A DNA stretch of 64,000 nt from Raffaelea ambrosiae (taxonomy: Eukaryota; Ascomycota; Sordariomycetes; Ophiostomatales; Ophiostomataceae): the NCBI GenBank assembly GCA_002778195.1, contig PCDI01000006.1, positions 501,950 through 565,949 of the forward strand. The letters are read 5' to 3'. How positions within the stretch are numbered: position 1 is the stretch's first letter; the number at the start of each line of letters is the position of its first letter. The notes beneath the pieces are model-generated. The model made no database searches. It saw only the letters and a program-made list of their open reading frames with translations, and was not told where the DNA came from. The position numbers were made by a program, and so were the translations under genes. This document shows, one piece after another, positions 45,024-56,194 of the stretch.

Positions 45024-46094
45024 ACACCGAGATGGGGAGCAGATGTTCACACAAGCAAAAGACGAAAAGCGCCGCCATATAAGTTACAAGCGAGCAATGT
45101 ATTATTAGAAGCATGGGTAGACAATATTCTCAAGACGAAAGGCAGAAGTGCGATTGTCGATCGAGTACGGGGTTGGTTTGCATCGGTAGATTTTTATGGA
45201 TTAATGAGCAAAACACAAACAAAACAAAAGCACACCGGACAATAGATAAAAAAAGTAAACATGAAAAAGTATCTTGTTCTATTTCATTCTATCGCAAAGC
45301 AGAAATAACGCAATGTAATAGAGAGAAAGGTGAAAAAACACGAATTAAGCTATATAAATGCAATGTGGTGTTGCAAACCATTTGAGTGCCCACGTTCCCG
45401 GACTCGTCCCTCGGATGATTCTCTCGGGCTCGCGGCCCCAAAATGTCTGACCCGACAGGTTGCTACCGCGTAAGAGAGCGAGGCGTCTTCATAGTGAACG
45501 GGACATAGATTGATTACGATATGACGATATGACGTGGTGTCATTATTTGGGAGCTCGATTTCTGGATTGCGCTTGGGCGTGTATTTTTCTTGTCCAAGTA
45601 CACTCTTCTGTTTTTGCCAGTGTGGTAATGCCAGAATCAATGGCAGTTTCGTGCTTTCTTTACTTTCGTTCGTTGTTCTTCTTGGGGGTTTCTTGGAATG
45701 TTCTGTTTTTTTCCTTTTAATTTCTCTAATCTCTTCTTCAATTTCTTAAAAAATAGTTTTTGCTGATAATTTTTATTATTGTAAAGCTTTGATTTCCTCT
45801 TGTTAAAACAAACCAACACTCAGGTTTCTCGTCGATATTCCGCCAGTTTCAAGTGACGTCCAAGTTTATTATTACCTTGGACTCTACTTAGGCTTGGGTC
45901 TCAAATATTCACACACTAATTCAAAAAGCCGTTACATGTAATCGTCCCCTGGCTGGCTCTCCCACCTGAGACCCCATTCCCTGAAATCCAGACCAGTGGA
46001 ATACAATCGAAATACAACCATTGTCAAACTAAACAGACGCGATTTGATTCACGGGAAACTACCAAATTGGGTCCCGATATGGCTTTTTTGTGCT
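45024..46094. other. convergent intergenic spacer
   Basis: AT-rich 3' flank between alg9 and the CBM1 gene. No gene or repeat is recognised. Confidence 0.6.
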
Positions 46095-46891
46095 TCATGC
46101 CTCCTTCTTCTGCACTACCGTCGCCAGCGTCGTCCAGACGGCTGTCGGTTGCGGCGTCACAGCGGCTGCAAGCCAGGCCGCCCGAGGCACCTGCAGGTCC
46201 TCTCCCGTGGGCGTCCCGACTGGCACGTCTGTAGCCGTGGCCGGGACAAAGCCGTTCTTGCGACCCCGCCGGTGGTTCGCCTTGTTGCTGGAGATGGGCG
46301 CGTCGTGGATAATGGTGTAGGTGGTGCCGCGAATGACGGTGGTCTGCGGGGGACTGCCGCCGCCATTGCCGCCTCCGGTGTTGCCATTCCAGCTTCCGTC
46401 ATCACCGCCGTCCCCTTCATCATCGGACGGCCGCGGCGTGGCATAGATGGTCGTGCTGGGTGTCAGATAGGTGTAGTCTGTGGTGACGACTGTGCGCCGG
46501 CCGTCGTCGCCTCCGATCGTGATCACGGTGTAGCCCGTGTTGGTCTGGAGGGGCGTGTCGGGGCTGCCTTCGTCGTCAAGCGGATCATCTTCGCTGCCGG
46601 GAATGCACTGGGAGTACCAGGGGCTGGGGAGAGATGTCAGAGAAAGAGGGTCGCAGCAGTTGTGAAGACAATGCTCAGTATACGTACTTTCCATAGTTGC
46701 AATAGTTTCCCCAGGCGCAGGCAGTTGGCCCAGAGTATCCTGATCCAGCACCTGAATGTGTTAGTCGGAGAGGCAAGTGTGGGCTGGCACCCAGATCCCT
46801 ACATACACTGTCCCCAAACAGTGGCTGTCCGCTGTGCAGCTACCGTCGAAGCCAGTAAGGCCAAGTAAAGAATAGGGTGTGATGGTGCCAT
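46095..46891 (-). CDS. secreted protein with an N-terminal CBM1 cellulose-binding module
   Basis: Extracellular protein expected to bind crystalline cellulose. Exons 46891-46807, 46751-46688 and 46623-46095 give 225 residues. A signal peptide (MAPSHPILYLALLASTVAA) is followed at once by a CBM1 module at residues 26-57: WGQCAGSGYSGPTACAWGNY, then CNYGNPWYSQC. The four cysteines Cys29, Cys40, Cys46 and Cys56 have the canonical spacing (10, 5 and 9 residues between), and aromatic binding-face residues are present. The rest (about 60-225) is Thr/Asp/Gly-rich, contains VVTTDYTYLTPSTTIYATPR, and matches no catalytic fold I recognise. Both introns lie within the CBM1 coding region. The C-terminus shows no clear GPI signal. 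Possible roles are substrate anchoring, wall association or a small effector. Confidence 0.85.
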
Positions 46892-49038
46892 GGTTCACAC
46901 GAGACTTTGGGCGAACTATTGTTCTGTTGTTTTGGGAGGGGAGATGGGACTTTGAGGGCAAGAGCCAAGGATACCGAGAAACCCAGAAAAGACTAAGAAA
47001 CGGTCTACCCAGGAAGCAGGGAACAAAAGGGAAAGAAAGTCTGGCCACAGCCGGATATATATGGGGAGGAGGGCAATACTGGCCAAAGAAGCTTCTATGG
47101 GTTTATGATGGCAGGTAGAGAGAGAGAGAGAGAAAGAGGAGAAAGAATAACAAAGAAGATATTGAGAGAGACCACGGAATGGAAGGGAGTCGTCATCCCA
47201 TCATTTTCATATTTCCTCACCATCCTTCCTTTTCTCCACGGCGTGCACCCAAAAATGGGAACAGAAATCCAGGGCACGGGACACTTGCCGTCTTGATGGA
47301 GGGGGGGGGAGATGCCCACAGGCCCGGGTAGAGACACACACTTTATTATGCATCGGGTTTGTTTTTGTTTTGATCTCTTGTCCTGAGACGAGGGAGGGTC
47401 GCACGATGCCAGCTGCACCTCGTGTCGACGGCAACATCTGGCCAGACCCCGTCGACGGACTGGACACTTCAACCTATGTGCCGTCTGTAGCGTCTTTCTA
47501 CACCCCCAGCCCCTTAAAAGGCTTTACTGTCCTTTCTCCGTTGGGGCTGCCCGAACCGGCTGAAACCGGGCGTGTGCGGTTGATAACTCAACGACTCTTG
47601 GCAGCTTTGTCTCTTTGACGATGACGGATATTGGCTAAGAAAGGATGGGCGAATGGTACGAGAGTGTGCGAAGACGATACAATACATGAGAGCACACTTT
47701 CACACGCGAGTCTATAACGGAAACTTGATATCGATATATATATATATATATATACGTATATATATATTCTGGCAAATAGTGGGCAAACGTGGACCGGAAA
47801 GTCCAGACGAACGAGATTGGCCAAGGCAAAATGAGAAAAAAGAAACACACCAAAAAAAAAACACACAAAAAGAACAAATAGATGGTGGGAATGGGATAAG
47901 AGCAAAATAAAGTGTATTGCTTGCAGGTCCAGCCACAAAACAGGGAGAGGGGAAAAAATGTAATAATAGCAACAATAGCCTACTTGGAGACTGTTCATCC
48001 CACCATGCTGGCAATGATCATCAGTTTCTCTGTGTTCTTGGTCAGTTTCCGCGTGGACCTATCTATCGCATAGATTGCAAATCTTATTTATTTCCCGACC
48101 CGTCCAGTTGGGCTTGCCAGCAGAGAGAGAGAGAGAGGAGGGGGGGCACCGCGTGCGGCTAAAATAGCGAAGACCCGGGTGAGGGATACAAGGGTACGGA
48201 CAGAAGACCAAGAAAATGAGGCCAGGACGGGGCAGAGTTGCCATGTGGTCTTGGTGCGCACTATGCCTAGACCCCAGTGATACATTGAGACAAGGCTGAA
48301 GACGAACGAGGTATATGATCACGAATATTGAAGAAAAAGGAACAAACAAACAGACATGAAAACAGACTAGAGAGAAAGATCTACAATAAGAAAGCCTGAC
48401 TTTTGGGTATGAGAAACAAAAATCAGTCTATAACAAGTCATTACAATACATAAGCATATAAATAAGCAAGATGAAGATTGAAAACAATAAAAAAAAAACA
48501 CTGCAAGGGGGAAAATATATATGTAGAAAAATCAGACGCTCGCTGGATGAGACGAAGAAGGGAAATAAGGGAGATCGTTGTGAAGGAACAGAAACCCAGA
48601 TGAAGCTCCAATAGAGAGCCCCGAAAATCCTCTGACAAAGAATAACCAAACAAAACAACGCTGAAAGCTGCAAGTCCTTATGCCCAACTCCCAAACAGGA
48701 AAGATGACCCGAAACAGACGGAAAGCCAAAAGGAAAAAGAGGAGAAAACAGAAAACGAATCCAAAAAAAGCCACAAGCACAAATGTCATTCCTACTTTTT
48801 ATCGTGTTCCCTTTCCCTGATTCCGAACTTTCCAGCGAACGTGCATAATAAAAAAGAGACCACAGAACGCACAAACCAGACAGGAGCAAAAGAAACAAGA
48901 ACAAAAACACAGACATGGAAAGGAGAACAACATGAAATGAGGGGGAGACGAAAAAAAAACCCAAAACAGAAGCCGAATGCCGAAAACCGAACAACGAAAT
49001 GCAGAGACCAGAAACCACATAAGCGATGGCCATTTCCC
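46892..49038. other. 2.1-kb intergenic spacer with (TA)n repeat
   Basis: Carries the CBM1 promoter and the 3' flank of the histidine-phosphatase gene. A TA dinucleotide repeat lies at about 47733-47768. The stretch 48300-49030 is purine-rich on the plus strand. No gene is recognised. Confidence 0.55.
47733..47768. repeat. (TA)n microsatellite
   Basis: About fourteen TA units, broken once by ACG. Confidence 0.85.
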
Positions 49039-51774
49039 TCACAGCTGCGCTGTAGGTTCGTTCAAGGCCCACCGACGCTTCGAAGACGTTAGACCCATGC
49101 GGTCGTCTGCACCTCCAGCAGTTTGCCAGAGGCCACTCTTTCGAGTCAGAGTGGTGGTCGTCACTGTCGATGAGGACCGAACTTGATCCGTGGTGAAATG
49201 CATTTCCCGGCCGTTGAGACTAGTGGTAAAGGTGGTTGTTGACGAGGCCGACTCTGCGCGATACAGACTGGCCGTTGTTGTTGTTGTTGTTGTTGTGGCG
49301 GCGGTGGTGGTGGCGGCGGCCGCGGCCGCAGTACCCAGGTTACTCTTCCTGTTGCTGCTGTTACTGTTCCTTATGCCAGATCGACTGCTACTTCGGCTGC
49401 TTGCGGTGCTTGCGTTACTAATAGTTTTGTTCCCCCGCTTTTCTTTCGCACCCTTCTTGTCGTTTTCAGCAGACGACCCAAAGCTCAAGTGCATCTCAAC
49501 GTCGTCGTCGTCGTCGACTTCTTCATCATTCTCATCCGTGGCTGCACTGACCGGCGACCAGAGGCCGATGGAAGTGGTGCGTGCACGTCCTAGTGGGCTG
49601 GCCGTTGACGTAGGCGATGAGAAAGCAGAGACACTGCCGCTGATAGCGATGCCGCCTCCCTTACCGCCGACAAGCGTGACTGGTGGGGGGCGCCGAGATG
49701 CGCCGGATGCACGCCGTACAGCGGCTTCGATCTGCTGGTCGCTAGTGCTGCTGCCACCGTGAAATGAACCGCCGGCGGACGCGCTTCGGACTCCCATCGC
49801 GCTATTGTCGCCGAAACCGAGATTACCCAACGCCGACGACAGGGAGTTGGCGTGGCGGCCACGGGTGCCACCACCGGCGCCGCCAAAGACGCTAGACATG
49901 GCGCTGCCGCTAGACCAGGGGCCGGCCGACGTGGGCGACGACACGTTGGAACGCAGGTGCTCGGTGTTGGCTAACAGTTTTACCTCGTAGTACTGGTTGA
50001 GAGGCACGAGCCCACCGGGCGTGTGCACGGTCGGCGAGCTGCTCCTGTCCATTGTTGATGTTGCTGATGGCGCTGCTTTGTGCCGCTTGATGGTCCTATC
50101 CATCCCGTTGCCATTTTCACCGTCGGCCAGGTCAGAGGAGCGAGCCGGCGGATCGTCCTTGCCCGGTTTCCGCGCCACAACAGTCAACGAGGCCAGACCT
50201 ACATCCATAAGCACGGGCTGTTGCGTGATGGCACCGATCATGGCGTTGCAGCCGGCACCGTGAGACACCAAGACAACCACAGACTCTTCGATGCAGTCGT
50301 CATCAGTGGCATCGTCATCCTTCGACGGCTCGTCGTCAATGGCAAACTCTGTGTCACCCGGTTTGCTGCCAGGCTTGACAGTAAAAGTCACGGTCTGCTG
50401 TGCGACTAGTTCTGTCGGGGTTTCGGTGGTGGTGTACCAGTCTACGAGGTTTTGCAGGCCCTTGCGAAAACGGCGGTGCATGGTCGTCCACTCTTCACCG
50501 AACTCACCACCATCGCCCCAGTCGTGAGGCGCGCGCATCGAGTCCCATTGGCAGTCAATGTTCACGCAGGCGTCCCGGGCATGCGCGACATATCCCGACG
50601 GAACAGGTGCCTTGCCGGACAGGGCAAAGTGCGGCTTGGGTGCGATATAGCCACGGTTGCTACGGGACGTGCCACTAGACGTGCCACCAGATGCAGAGGA
50701 GGAGGAGGCTTGTCCGAGCCACCCCTGGTTGACGTTGCTGCTGGAAGGCCGGCTGGCGTCTCCCAGTGTTGGCGACTGAACGACTTGCGAGCCAGACTTG
50801 GGCAACTCTTCGCCCTCGGCAATGTCAGCAGACCATGTGTTGGAGCGCGAGGCTCCCCAGAGCTGGCCCATCGACTGTGAGTGGACGTGGGCTGGGGGGT
50901 GGGCGACGACGACGAAATTGGAATAGTCTTCGCGGCGCAAAAGCTCGGCCTTGGCGCCGGCGACCATCGTAAACGAGCTGGGGGGCGGTGTGATGAGCTC
51001 GAAGTAGCCGGGTGACAGCCACTCGCCGAGGAAGGCATCGACGCGCAGGACGGACTTGTTGATGCCGCCGGGTTGTTGCTGCTGGGCGAAGCTGTGCAAG
51101 CTCAGCATGGAGTTGTTGCGGCTAGGAGGCTTCAAGGGCGGCAAGGGTCCGAGAGGACGGGGCGAGAGCAGCGGTCGGGGGTCGGTGGCGACGCCCGACG
51201 CAACGGCAACGGAGGTTTGGACGCAGCGCAGGAAGGGCGAGCTGTGGACGACAACCTTGTATCGACGTTTCTTGCCATGGGCCGAAATCGGCGCAAGGCC
51301 AAGCGAGGTGCTCAGAGACGAGGCATCGGGGGAATTGACGGGCGGTGTCGGGGGAATCTCAATCGGGGCGTTTTCGCGCAGGATCTCAGCGATGCGTTGG
51401 CCGATGGCGCGCGACTGTGTCCAGCCGCTGTAGGTCAAGGGGGGGTCATAAGGCGTGGGAGAGGAGAGATGCCATAGCGGGTCGGCGGCGTCGAGGCGGT
51501 TTCCGTGTCTGGGGGAGTTAGTTGGGGGCGAGCGAGAGAGAGAGAGAAGAGCTGAAAAGAGAAAGAAGTTGGAGAAAAAAAAAGGAAACTGGAATTGTGC
51601 AACGTGGAGGTTGGAGAAGCGTTGCCAGAACAGAATGAGGTTCGTCTGTTGGCAGCCAGGACAAGGCTGGAAAAGAGCAGGGAGGAGAGAACAAGGCTGG
51701 ACATGGGTAACGAGGCCCGAGCAACAACAAGAGACATACCTGACAATGAAGATGTATGCGGGCGGTCGTCCCAT
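49039..51774 (-). CDS. histidine phosphatase superfamily protein with long disordered C-terminus
   Basis: Phosphoglycerate-mutase-like phosphatase of unknown substrate. Exons 51774-51740 and 51508-49039 give 834 residues, about three times the core domain. The catalytic motif RHGNR is at residues 12-16 and is split by a 231-nt intron. LTYSGWTQSRAIGQRIAEIL and VVHSSPFLRCVQT (with the second phosphate-binding Arg) follow in order. The second catalytic His is in VVLVSHGAGCNAMIGAI near residue 427. Between them is a Ser/Gly-rich insertion, and after about residue 450 the protein is Ser/Thr/Gly-rich with an Asp/Glu cluster and a poly-Thr run. The ATG is chosen to place beta strand 1 (YIFIVRHG) at the N-terminus; an upstream in-frame ATG would add 12 residues. 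Similar to fungal proteins annotated as phosphoglycerate mutase family or Ubash3-like. Confidence 0.85.
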   Translation of the reverse strand: MGRPPAYIFIVRYVSCCCSGLVTHVQPCSLLPALFQPCPGCQQTNLILFWQRFSNLHVAQFQFPFFFSNFFLFSALLSLSRSPPTNSPRHGNRLDAADPLWHLSSPTPYDPPLTYSGWTQSRAIGQRIAEILRENAPIEIPPTPPVNSPDASSLSTSLGLAPISAHGKKRRYKVVVHSSPFLRCVQTSVAVASGVATDPRPLLSPRPLGPLPPLKPPSRNNSMLSLHSFAQQQQPGGINKSVLRVDAFLGEWLSPGYFELITPPPSSFTMVAGAKAELLRREDYSNFVVVAHPPAHVHSQSMGQLWGASRSNTWSADIAEGEELPKSGSQVVQSPTLGDASRPSSSNVNQGWLGQASSSSASGGTSSGTSRSNRGYIAPKPHFALSGKAPVPSGYVAHARDACVNIDCQWDSMRAPHDWGDGGEFGEEWTTMHRRFRKGLQNLVDWYTTTETPTELVAQQTVTFTVKPGSKPGDTEFAIDDEPSKDDDATDDDCIEESVVVLVSHGAGCNAMIGAITQQPVLMDVGLASLTVVARKPGKDDPPARSSDLADGENGNGMDRTIKRHKAAPSATSTMDRSSSPTVHTPGGLVPLNQYYEVKLLANTEHLRSNVSSPTSAGPWSSGSAMSSVFGGAGGGTRGRHANSLSSALGNLGFGDNSAMGVRSASAGGSFHGGSSTSDQQIEAAVRRASGASRRPPPVTLVGGKGGGIAISGSVSAFSSPTSTASPLGRARTTSIGLWSPVSAATDENDEEVDDDDDVEMHLSFGSSAENDKKGAKEKRGNKTISNASTASSRSSSRSGIRNSNSSNRKSNLGTAAAAAATTTAATTTTTTTTASLYRAESASSTTTFTTSLNGREMHFTTDQVRSSSTVTTTTLTRKSGLWQTAGGADDRMGLTSSKRRWALNEPTAQL

Positions 51775-54181
51775 TTCAGTTGGGCAGGTTTGACGGTTGA
51801 GGTAGGTCAAGTGGACATGAGGGTGTCGCGAGAAAGGCCGGCAGAAGAGACAGACCGAAAAGGTTGAAAGGTTGAAGGTTGAAAGCTGGCAAGAAACGTT
51901 GAGACGGGGTGTTAGTTGGGGCGCAAACGAAGCTCAAAAGGGTGCGGGCCCTGGAGATAAAAATGGGCTCGTCGCAAGCGCAAGCGGAGCGGAGACGGAG
52001 ACAGAAAGGGGAAAGCTCTGAGGGGACGCTGAGCCTAGGCAATGACAAATGGGGCGAGAGAAGGCCGAGTGGCGTGCCGGGGGAGGAGACGAAGCTGTTC
52101 GAGGAAAGTGGATAGGGAGGCAGTCATGGGTAGTTGTTGGGAGGGGTTGTGCCGTGTCCAGAGGCGAAGAAGACGAACACATCAAGTTCACGATGGCTAA
52201 AGCTAGTCTGAATTGGACCGTGAACTCACCTCGGGACGGACTGTTGTTGCCTCGGGACAAGCGTTCTGCTGGAGCACAGCAAGCGGATAGAAGGCCACAG
52301 GAACACGGCCAAACAGATTGCTTTATTTGGTGTAAGACGGGCGTTTCTGCTGAGAAGACGGGAAGAAGAAAATAATAGGACGTGGAAGCCGGGTTGGCTT
52401 GGGGAAGATCCGCGGGCTGAGGTTGGCGAGAGGGCGCAGCAGAGGGAATGTCGGGGGGAAGATAGAGATTGCAGCGGGATTATGGAGAAACATCGAGATT
52501 GTGGGTTTGAGTAATCGAGAAATCGAGACTCGAGATGCAGAGCAGCTAGGAACTGCGTCTTTTGCGAGCTTTTTTTCCCCCTACGAGCGTTTTTGTGCGA
52601 GGATTCCTGGCTGATTTCTAATTTTCGCGGTCGCCAGAATTGGAACCCCAGCAGATCGACAGGCAACTGCGCGTTCAGGGAAGGAGGCAGGGGCCGAGCT
52701 GGCTTGCTTGCTTGGCTGCAGGCAGGCGAAAAGGGCACACGAAAAGGGTTGAAAAAACACCCCCCAAACAGATGGCAATTTTGGAAACTGTGAGCGAGGG
52801 CTGCAGCGCTGCAGACGGGCCGGATGGGCAAAAAATGCGGGAAAGCATACACCGTACATAAAAAAAGCGGCAAACGACGCACTACTACGACCAGAAAAAT
52901 AATACGTCACATGGAGGTGCCTGCCCTCTGCAAGCCGCGTGGGCGGGCGCGCAACATGACTGGACGGAAAATCTGCAGAGACGAGCGCTAGGAAACCAGA
53001 CAACCCAGAAAAAACCAGTATGGTTTCGCGAGGGAAGGCGCGAAGGCAAAAAGAAGGCAAAAGGAAGGTGCCACCTGCAGACCTGCCGAACCCCCAAGCC
53101 CGCAGAAGACCCAGAAGACCTGCAAGAGAAGGGAAAAAACGACTAGCGCCGCAGTTTACAGCGACCTGGACCCCGCAATTTCCGAGCCTAGCGTCTCTTT
53201 CCAAGTTTGCCTTTCGCAGTTACGCCCAGAGCCCGGAGATTTAGTGCAGGATACCAGTGCGTGCTGCTTGATAAGATTTTCTCGGTCGTCCTGGTCTGGC
53301 AAGTACCTGGAAATGCGGGCACCGATAAACGGACTACGGTGTACGGAGTACCCGCCCTTTTGTTTCCCCTTTCCTTTGTTAGTGCTGTCCGTCGCCCTTT
53401 GTCGTTGGCTGACGCCAGCCTTTCTGGGGGAAAAAGACACCACACGAAAAAAAAAGAACTGCTCGGGGGTCTCGGTCTTAGGTTTTAGCGACGTTTGCTG
53501 CGAAGCTGAGACAGCATCCCCTTTTCCACCTCTGCCCACTCTTCCACACCCAGACCCAAGGACCAAGGTTGACTGTGACCCCCGCCCATACGTGACTACG
53601 GCGTATGCGCGCGACCCGACCCAATCCACAAAACGACAGCTCGAATCCGGGTCATTGAACGCCGACTTGGGTAGGAAGTTGCCTTTCCCGACTTCCGAAT
53701 TCGTTTTATCCGGCGTAGGAATGCGCCTGGCTAGCTGCATCGGAGGCATCCTTCCCCTGCGAACCCGGCAGTCCCCCAAACAGCAGTCAACAGACGTGCC
53801 AGACGTAACCGCACGAGGTCTCATGGCCTGTTGCCAGACAGGCGCTACGACACAATATTACGAGTTTTACCTCACGTCTCATTCTCCAGTGGCAACTTTG
53901 CGCGCGACTGACTTCTGTACATGACCAATTCTAAGCCGTGCTATTTTCTTGATGGCACCACTGGCCGGACTAGGATGGAACCAGGATGGAACCAGGAAGG
54001 AACCAGGAAGGAACCAGGAAGGAACCTGGATGGGGCTGCATGGGAAAACCGTTTTCGTCTAGTTCTATGAAACGTTGTTGCTCTTCTTTGTCCTCTTTCT
54101 GTCCTTCTGCCCTCGTTTTGCTCGTCTACCCCTTTGCCTGCCTACATTGTACTGCTTCCTCTCATCTGCCGACCCAATTGG
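51775..54181. other. 2.4-kb intergenic spacer with 11-bp tandem repeat
   Basis: Contains the promoter of the histidine-phosphatase gene and the 3' flank of the dehydrogenase. One TACGGAGTA site lies at 53344-53352, and five tandem 11-mers at 53972-54026. No gene is recognised; open frames on opposite strands overlap and look arbitrary. Confidence 0.5.
53972..54026. repeat. 11-bp tandem repeat, five copies
   Basis: Two copies of AGGATGGAACC are followed by three copies of AGGAAGGAACC, without spacers. Confidence 0.9.
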
Positions 54182-55456
54182 TTACTTCAGCAGGTGCCGA
54201 TCTACCACATTGATACACGGCTGTCCCGTCGCCAGCCGCTCCAGATTCGTCTCCAGAATCTCCAGGTTCCGGTCCCAGTACTTGTCCGTCAACCAGCTCA
54301 CGTGCGGACTGATAAACAGGTTCGGCGCCTTCCACAGCGGGTGCTCCGCCGGCAGCGGCTCCGGGTCCGTTACGTCGAGCGCGGCGCCCCGGATCTGGCC
54401 GGTCTCGAGTGCAGTGATCAGCGCCGCCGTGTCGATAATGGGCCCCCGGCCAATGTTGGACACAAACGTCTTCTTGCGGCTCAGGATCTCGAACTGCTCG
54501 GGGCCAAGGAGCTGGTGCGAGGCCCCCGTCAGCGGCAGGCTGACAACAAGCATATCCAAGTCCTGGGCCAGGAAGCGGTTGACATCTTCCCGGGACGCGC
54601 CATGGAACCAGGCAGCCGGAACAGTGCCGTCGGGGTCACCGATGCCGGCGATCTGGTAGCCGGAGTCGTCTTTGCGGGACTCGGGCGTGGCGCGTTCGCT
54701 GCGGGTGTAGGCGTACACCTGCATGCCGAGGGCGTGGAGGAGGCGGGCGCACTGGCGGCCGATAGAACCGTAGCCAAGGATGCCACTGGAGAGTATTAGT
54801 TGATGACAGGGAGAGGAGAGGAAGAACAGAGGAGGGGAGAGACCAGGATGACGGAGACAAAGAAGCAACAGACGAGACGAGAAAGAGGACAAGAAACGGG
54901 AAGAATGGAGAAGAAGAGAAAGACACGAAAGCAAGACAACGAAGAGATGAGAGGCGTATTGACTTCACGACACGCAACACACTTACACACGTAGCCCGTA
55001 CGAGTCCTGCACGGGAGGATGATCAATCTCCCAGAAGCTCGTCTTCATGTGCTCCTTGTACAGATACAGATGGTGCTGGCTGGCCAGCCACGTCGACACC
55101 ACCCACTCGGCAATCTGCGGCGGGTGGATGCCCGACGAGTTGCAAAAGATGACGTCCGGGTCTTCAAACGTCGCGTGGCCCTTCCACTCGTTGGTGCCGG
55201 CCGACGTCAGCTGGCAGAACCGCACCTTGGTGCACAGCTCCTGCGGCGGCGGCTTCCAGCTGCTCAGCAGCAGCGTCGCGCCCTCCCACAGCTCGGCCGG
55301 ATAGGTGGACGCCGGAATCATCTTGCCACGGATGCCGGCCGACGTCCAGCGCACGTCAAGACCTGGATAGCGCGCCTTGATTTTGGCGATCCATTCTTCC
55401 TTGGGATCGCACATCATGTAGATCACGAGCTTCTCGTTGGCGAGCGGAGAAGCCAT
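54182..55456 (-). CDS. NAD(P)-dependent D-2-hydroxyacid dehydrogenase
   Basis: Predicted to reduce 2-oxoacids (glyoxylate/hydroxypyruvate-like) to D-2-hydroxyacids. Exons 55456-54987 and 54785-54182 give 357 residues. The Rossmann motif GILGYGSIGRQ begins at residue 158, exactly at the exon junction, and confirms the splice. The catalytic triad is visible: Arg270 in NIGRGP, Glu299 in TDPEPLP and His318 in ISPHVSW, with the family spacing of 29 and 19 residues. The N-terminal substrate domain includes GIHPPQIAEWVVSTWLA. The 201-nt intron is strongly purine-rich on the plus strand. The exact substrate cannot be read from sequence. Confidence 0.92.
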
Positions 55457-56194
55457 GGTGAAAAGAGCAATCTCGTGCTCACTTCGTGACGAGTTTCGTG
55501 ATAAGTCACACGCTTGGGGGGGGGGGGGAGGGGCGATAGTTCAATCCCTGACAGTAATGCCTGCCTGATTGGCAGATGCTGTGCGATCTCACGATGTTTG
55601 TGAGGCTTCACGCTTTTCAACTTTCGTCACAGATGCTATGGCTAGGCGTTTGCAGATACCCAGATGATAGGGTAACCTCTCTGTCTTTATCTACGGGTAC
55701 CCGTTCTTCTGTGCGCCGCTACCATCCTGCAAGTGGATAATAGCCTTTTGGCCTAGCGTTCTGCGATGCACACGGAAGGGCGCCGAGCCCGCGACGGTGT
55801 CCTATAGCAGCAGTGCGTTTCCCCTATCGCAGACTTGTTGGCGACAAAACGGATTATTAGTGGTGGGGGGGTCTGGTCCGAAGCATCGGAACGTCCTAAC
55901 TAACTTATACGCTTAGTCATTTTTTTTTCTCCCCCCTTCGTTTCTTTTGGACTCTGGCCGACCCTTGTTGGCCGAAAGGAGACTGCGGCCAAGACTGCCT
56001 GCTGAGAAATCAGGGTACCGCGTATTAGTATTATTACAGGCCCGAATTCACTAAGTAGCTAGCTAGTTACCAACTGGCAATTGACAGCTATTCACCTCCT
56101 TTTTCCGCATCCATCCACGCATCAACCACGAAACTTGACCGTCGGCAACACACACACAACCATCGACACACATTCGCAGACACGCACGCACACA
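55457..56194. promoter_or_regulatory. divergent promoter region, dehydrogenase / gpi8
   Basis: A 738-bp interval between divergent starts. A G run near 55506-55518 and a T run near 55920 are the only notable tracts. The gpi8 leader is CA-rich (ACACACAC, ACGCACGCACACA) directly before the ATG. Confidence 0.5.

Noticed and set aside
47575..47605. Resemblance to the start of 5.8S rRNA (AACTCAACGACTCTTGG)
   Set aside because: Only a short partial likeness; the conserved sequence that should follow is absent.
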